This document shows, piece by piece, positions 62,428-64,000 of a stretch of 64,000 bases of DNA. The notes below the pieces were generated by a model, which saw nothing but the letters and a program-made list of their open reading frames with translations, made no database searches and was not told where the DNA came from. Both the position numbers and the translations under genes were made by a program. The stretch is taken from contig NZ_JAQIFT010000025.1 of the NCBI RefSeq assembly GCF_027857615.1, positions 1-64,000 on the forward strand, read 5' to 3'. This DNA comes from Holtiella tumoricola. Its GTDB lineage: Bacteria; Bacillota; Clostridia; Lachnospirales; Cellulosilyticaceae. How positions within the stretch are numbered: position 1 is the stretch's first letter; the number at the start of each line of letters is the position of its first letter.

Positions 62428-62802
62428 TTGGAAACCTTTTTATTAATATGTAATCTTCTTATTCCACTGATGATGTTGGGATTTGGGATAATGTTTGAGA
62501 AGAATCCTCCTAAAAATATTAATGGAGTATATGGATACCGTACATCTATGTCCATGAAAAATCAAGATATATGGAATTTTGCTCACCAGTATTGTGGGAA
62601 AGTGTGGAGAACATGGGGCTTGATGATACTAATTGTGAGTATTTTCTTCACTATCATTTCTTATTTTCTTGGAGAAGCTGTACAGGGTATTATCTGTAGT
62701 GGACTGGTAGTGGTACAAACAATTATTCTAATTGTATCTATCATACCAGTAGAGAAAGCTTTAAAAAGAACTTTTGATAAGAATGGGAAAAAGTATAATT
62801 AG
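62428..62802 (+). CDS. SdpI-family membrane protein
   Basis: 124 residues with three spans. The motif NINGVYGYRTSMSMKNQDIWNFAHQYCGKVW is the SdpI signature; SdpI of Bacillus gives immunity to the SdpC toxin, while most homologues have no known toxin partner, and none is seen here. The start is TTG with AAGGAG nine bases upstream. Confidence 0.9.
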   Translation: METFLLICNLLIPLMMLGFGIMFEKNPPKNINGVYGYRTSMSMKNQDIWNFAHQYCGKVWRTWGLMILIVSIFFTIISYFLGEAVQGIICSGLVVVQTIILIVSIIPVEKALKRTFDKNGKKYN

Positions 62803-62803
62803 C

Positions 62804-62837
62804 AAGGGGCTGTTGCTTATGCAACCGCCCCCTTTTT
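62804..62837. terminator. Terminator after sdpI-like gene
   Basis: The stem GGGGC-GTTGC/GCAAC-GCCCC with one mismatch and a TTAT loop is followed by T5. It is GC-rich compared with other terminators here, and lies between convergent genes. Confidence 0.9.
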
Positions 62838-62856
62838 CATATTTTAGTATTCACTT

Positions 62857-63396
62857 TTAGTATCTGCAAATGGGTTCTTCCCACCAACCAAATGCGACTT
62901 TTATATTAGTAGTATTTGTAGTAGTACTAGGATTTGAGAAGAAAAGTGCAAAGTTACCACCAGGTGGAATGATAAACTTACCATCTTCTTCATCAGCTAA
63001 TGTTTGACCAGGTACTGAGAGTCTTGTATAAGCGATGGCACCACCAGTAGGTGTAGCATTGGTATTAGAGGCTTTGAAAATTTGAACTTCGGGTGTAGGT
63101 AAAGGGAAAAAAGCTGTATTTGTAGGAGTTACAAATGTCGAAGGAGTAAGGGGAACGGGAAGTGTAGCATTTAACCAAACTTGAATGTTAAGAGGTGTAG
63201 TAGAAGGTTCTGTGACTGTCCAAACATTTACAAAGAGATTTACGCCAGAGCCAATAGGATTAGAGAGGGAAGCCCAGGCATTGTTGCCATTATTTAAGGA
63301 AATATTATCGGCGTAACCTACAAAGTATTGACCTTGTAAAGCATGGAATAAGGAGTTTGGCATAGAAGCAGTTTCAGGGGGAAGACAATTAAACAT
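62857..63396 (-). CDS. DUF6143-like protein
   Basis: 179 residues, no signal peptide or membrane span, rich in Asn, Thr and Pro. The order of motifs, ALQGQYFVGYADNISLNNGNNAWASL, GVNLFVNVWTVTEPST, VTPTNTAFFPLPTPEVQIF and EEDGKFIIPPGGNFALFFSNP, then FGWWEE at the end, fits the family I know as DUF6143. Its beta-rich makeup suggests a surface or spore-associated role, but nothing here shows it. AAAGGAGAA precedes the ATG. Confidence 0.75.
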   Translation of the reverse strand: MFNCLPPETASMPNSLFHALQGQYFVGYADNISLNNGNNAWASLSNPIGSGVNLFVNVWTVTEPSTTPLNIQVWLNATLPVPLTPSTFVTPTNTAFFPLPTPEVQIFKASNTNATPTGGAIAYTRLSVPGQTLADEEDGKFIIPPGGNFALFFSNPSTTTNTTNIKVAFGWWEEPICRY

Positions 63397-63497
63397 ATAG
63401 AAAATTCTCCTTTCTGCTATGAATTATATTATAGTATATGATTAATTAGACAAAAATGAAATTCGTAACATAGGTTAATTTTGTTTTGGTTTGAATT

Positions 63498-63506
63498 TGT
63501 TATAAT
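63498..63506 (+). promoter_or_regulatory. Extended -10 promoter of the sulfotransferase gene
   Basis: TGTTATAAT (TGn plus TATAAT at 63501-63506) lies 39 bases before the ATG. No good -35 is seen, consistent with an extended -10 promoter. Confidence 0.6.
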
Positions 63507-63544
63507 TTAAACATACTTATGACACAGACTAGGAGGTCTACATT

Positions 63545-64000
63545 ATGTCAGTTATTTATAAACAATTTAAACACATTATTACAGAGCAATTTGAAAATGA
63601 ACAAGCATTTTTAAACGAGTACAATACAGGGGAATTCACATTTGAAAAACCATATGTAAAACTTAATCCTTACCTTATTGCACCGCTTACAGCAGTTGTA
63701 ATGTTCAAAACAGAAGAAGAAGTAGCAGGACGTGTTGTTGTAAAAGGTAAAGAAGAAGCAGGAGATATGTCTTTTGAACTTCCTAAAGCTAAAGAACATG
63801 TTGTACAAGTATTAGGTCTTTATGCTGGATATAACAACCAAGTTGTTATTGAACTTGAAGGGGGTCGCACAACGACTCTTGAAATTCAAACAGAGGAAGC
63901 TCCAGAAAAAGTAAAGCAACCAACTAAAGTTGAAACAACACCAGAATATATGGGAAGTAATGTAGTATTTGTATCACCAACTTCACCAGCGATGACAGCT
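63545..64000 (+). CDS. Arylsulfate sulfotransferase, N-terminal part (runs off window)
   Basis: The first 152 residues are inside the window. They match the arylsulfotransferase N-terminal beta domain (YLIAPLTAVVMFKTEEEVAGRVVVKGKEEAG, AKEHVVQVLGLYAGYNNQVVIELEGGR), and the beta-propeller begins near SPTSPAMTA. No signal peptide is seen, unlike E. coli AssT. The enzyme moves sulfate between phenols without PAPS; the catalytic His lies outside the window. AGGAGG precedes the ATG. Confidence 0.85.
   Translation, partial: MSVIYKQFKHIITEQFENEQAFLNEYNTGEFTFEKPYVKLNPYLIAPLTAVVMFKTEEEVAGRVVVKGKEEAGDMSFELPKAKEHVVQVLGLYAGYNNQVVIELEGGRTTTLEIQTEEAPEKVKQPTKVETTPEYMGSNVVFVSPTSPAMTA

Noticed and set aside
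62428..62802. SdpI-like protein as immunity to a local toxin
   Set aside because: No SdpC-like toxin or small secreted peptide gene is visible nearby.

Overview
The window is low-GC, AT-rich Gram-positive DNA: strong AGGAGG ribosome-binding sites, some TTG and GTG starts, YesM/YesN two-component systems, CUT1 sugar ABC transporters, CIRCE/HrcA-type chaperone control, and spore-coat-like and flagellin-methylase-like genes. All this points to a gut- or anaerobe-type Clostridia, probably Lachnospirales. A Cellulosilyticum-like genus is my guess from general resemblance, not something the sequence proves.

Layout. 1-1070: an array of ten tRNA genes with its own promoter and terminator. 1225-15058: a galacto-N-biose/lacto-N-biose (GNB/LNB) salvage locus holding a GH112 phosphorylase, a YesM/YesN pair, a lipoprotein sugar-binding protein, two permeases, a sulfatase without a signal peptide, a sugar-1-phosphate nucleotidyltransferase, an NahK-type kinase and GalE. 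15131-24807: housekeeping genes (OGG-type glycosylase, groES-groEL behind a perfect CIRCE, UppP, an orphan membrane histidine kinase) plus small unknowns. 24966-28264: a guanine riboswitch followed by guaB and guaA. 28265-28472: a nested stem-loop element with no coding capacity. 28697-33276: a metallophosphatase, a diguanylate cyclase with a DsrE-like protein, and an arsR-arsP-thioredoxin-arsC operon. 33755-44317: a second sugar locus with divergent transcription (YesN/YesM/binding protein leftward; two permeases, a Gfo/Idh/MocA oxidoreductase and a possible GH151-like hydrolase rightward). 44546-50433: an EAL protein with TPRs, a ferritin-like coat protein, an L,D-transpeptidase, a decayed gene fragment and a GntR-controlled ABC exporter. 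50636-63396: an Old Yellow Enzyme-type oxidoreductase, three MATE exporters with MarR and LysR regulators, VanZ, M42, GNAT, FliB and SdpI family proteins and a DUF6143-like protein. From 63545 the start of an arylsulfate sulfotransferase runs off the end.

How genes work together. The first locus should sense a host glycan disaccharide, import it, remove sulfate inside the cell, phosphorolyse it to Gal-1-P plus HexNAc, and turn both into nucleotide sugars. No GalT gene is visible, so a UTP-dependent nucleotidyltransferase may replace it. The second locus is built the same way for an unknown, possibly fucosylated, glycan. In both loci a hairpin directly follows the binding-protein gene, which should make that protein more abundant than its operon partners.

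The items I would check first are the 208-base folded element after guaA, the sulfatase inside the GNB/LNB operon, the permease with an extra external domain, and the twin MarR operators.
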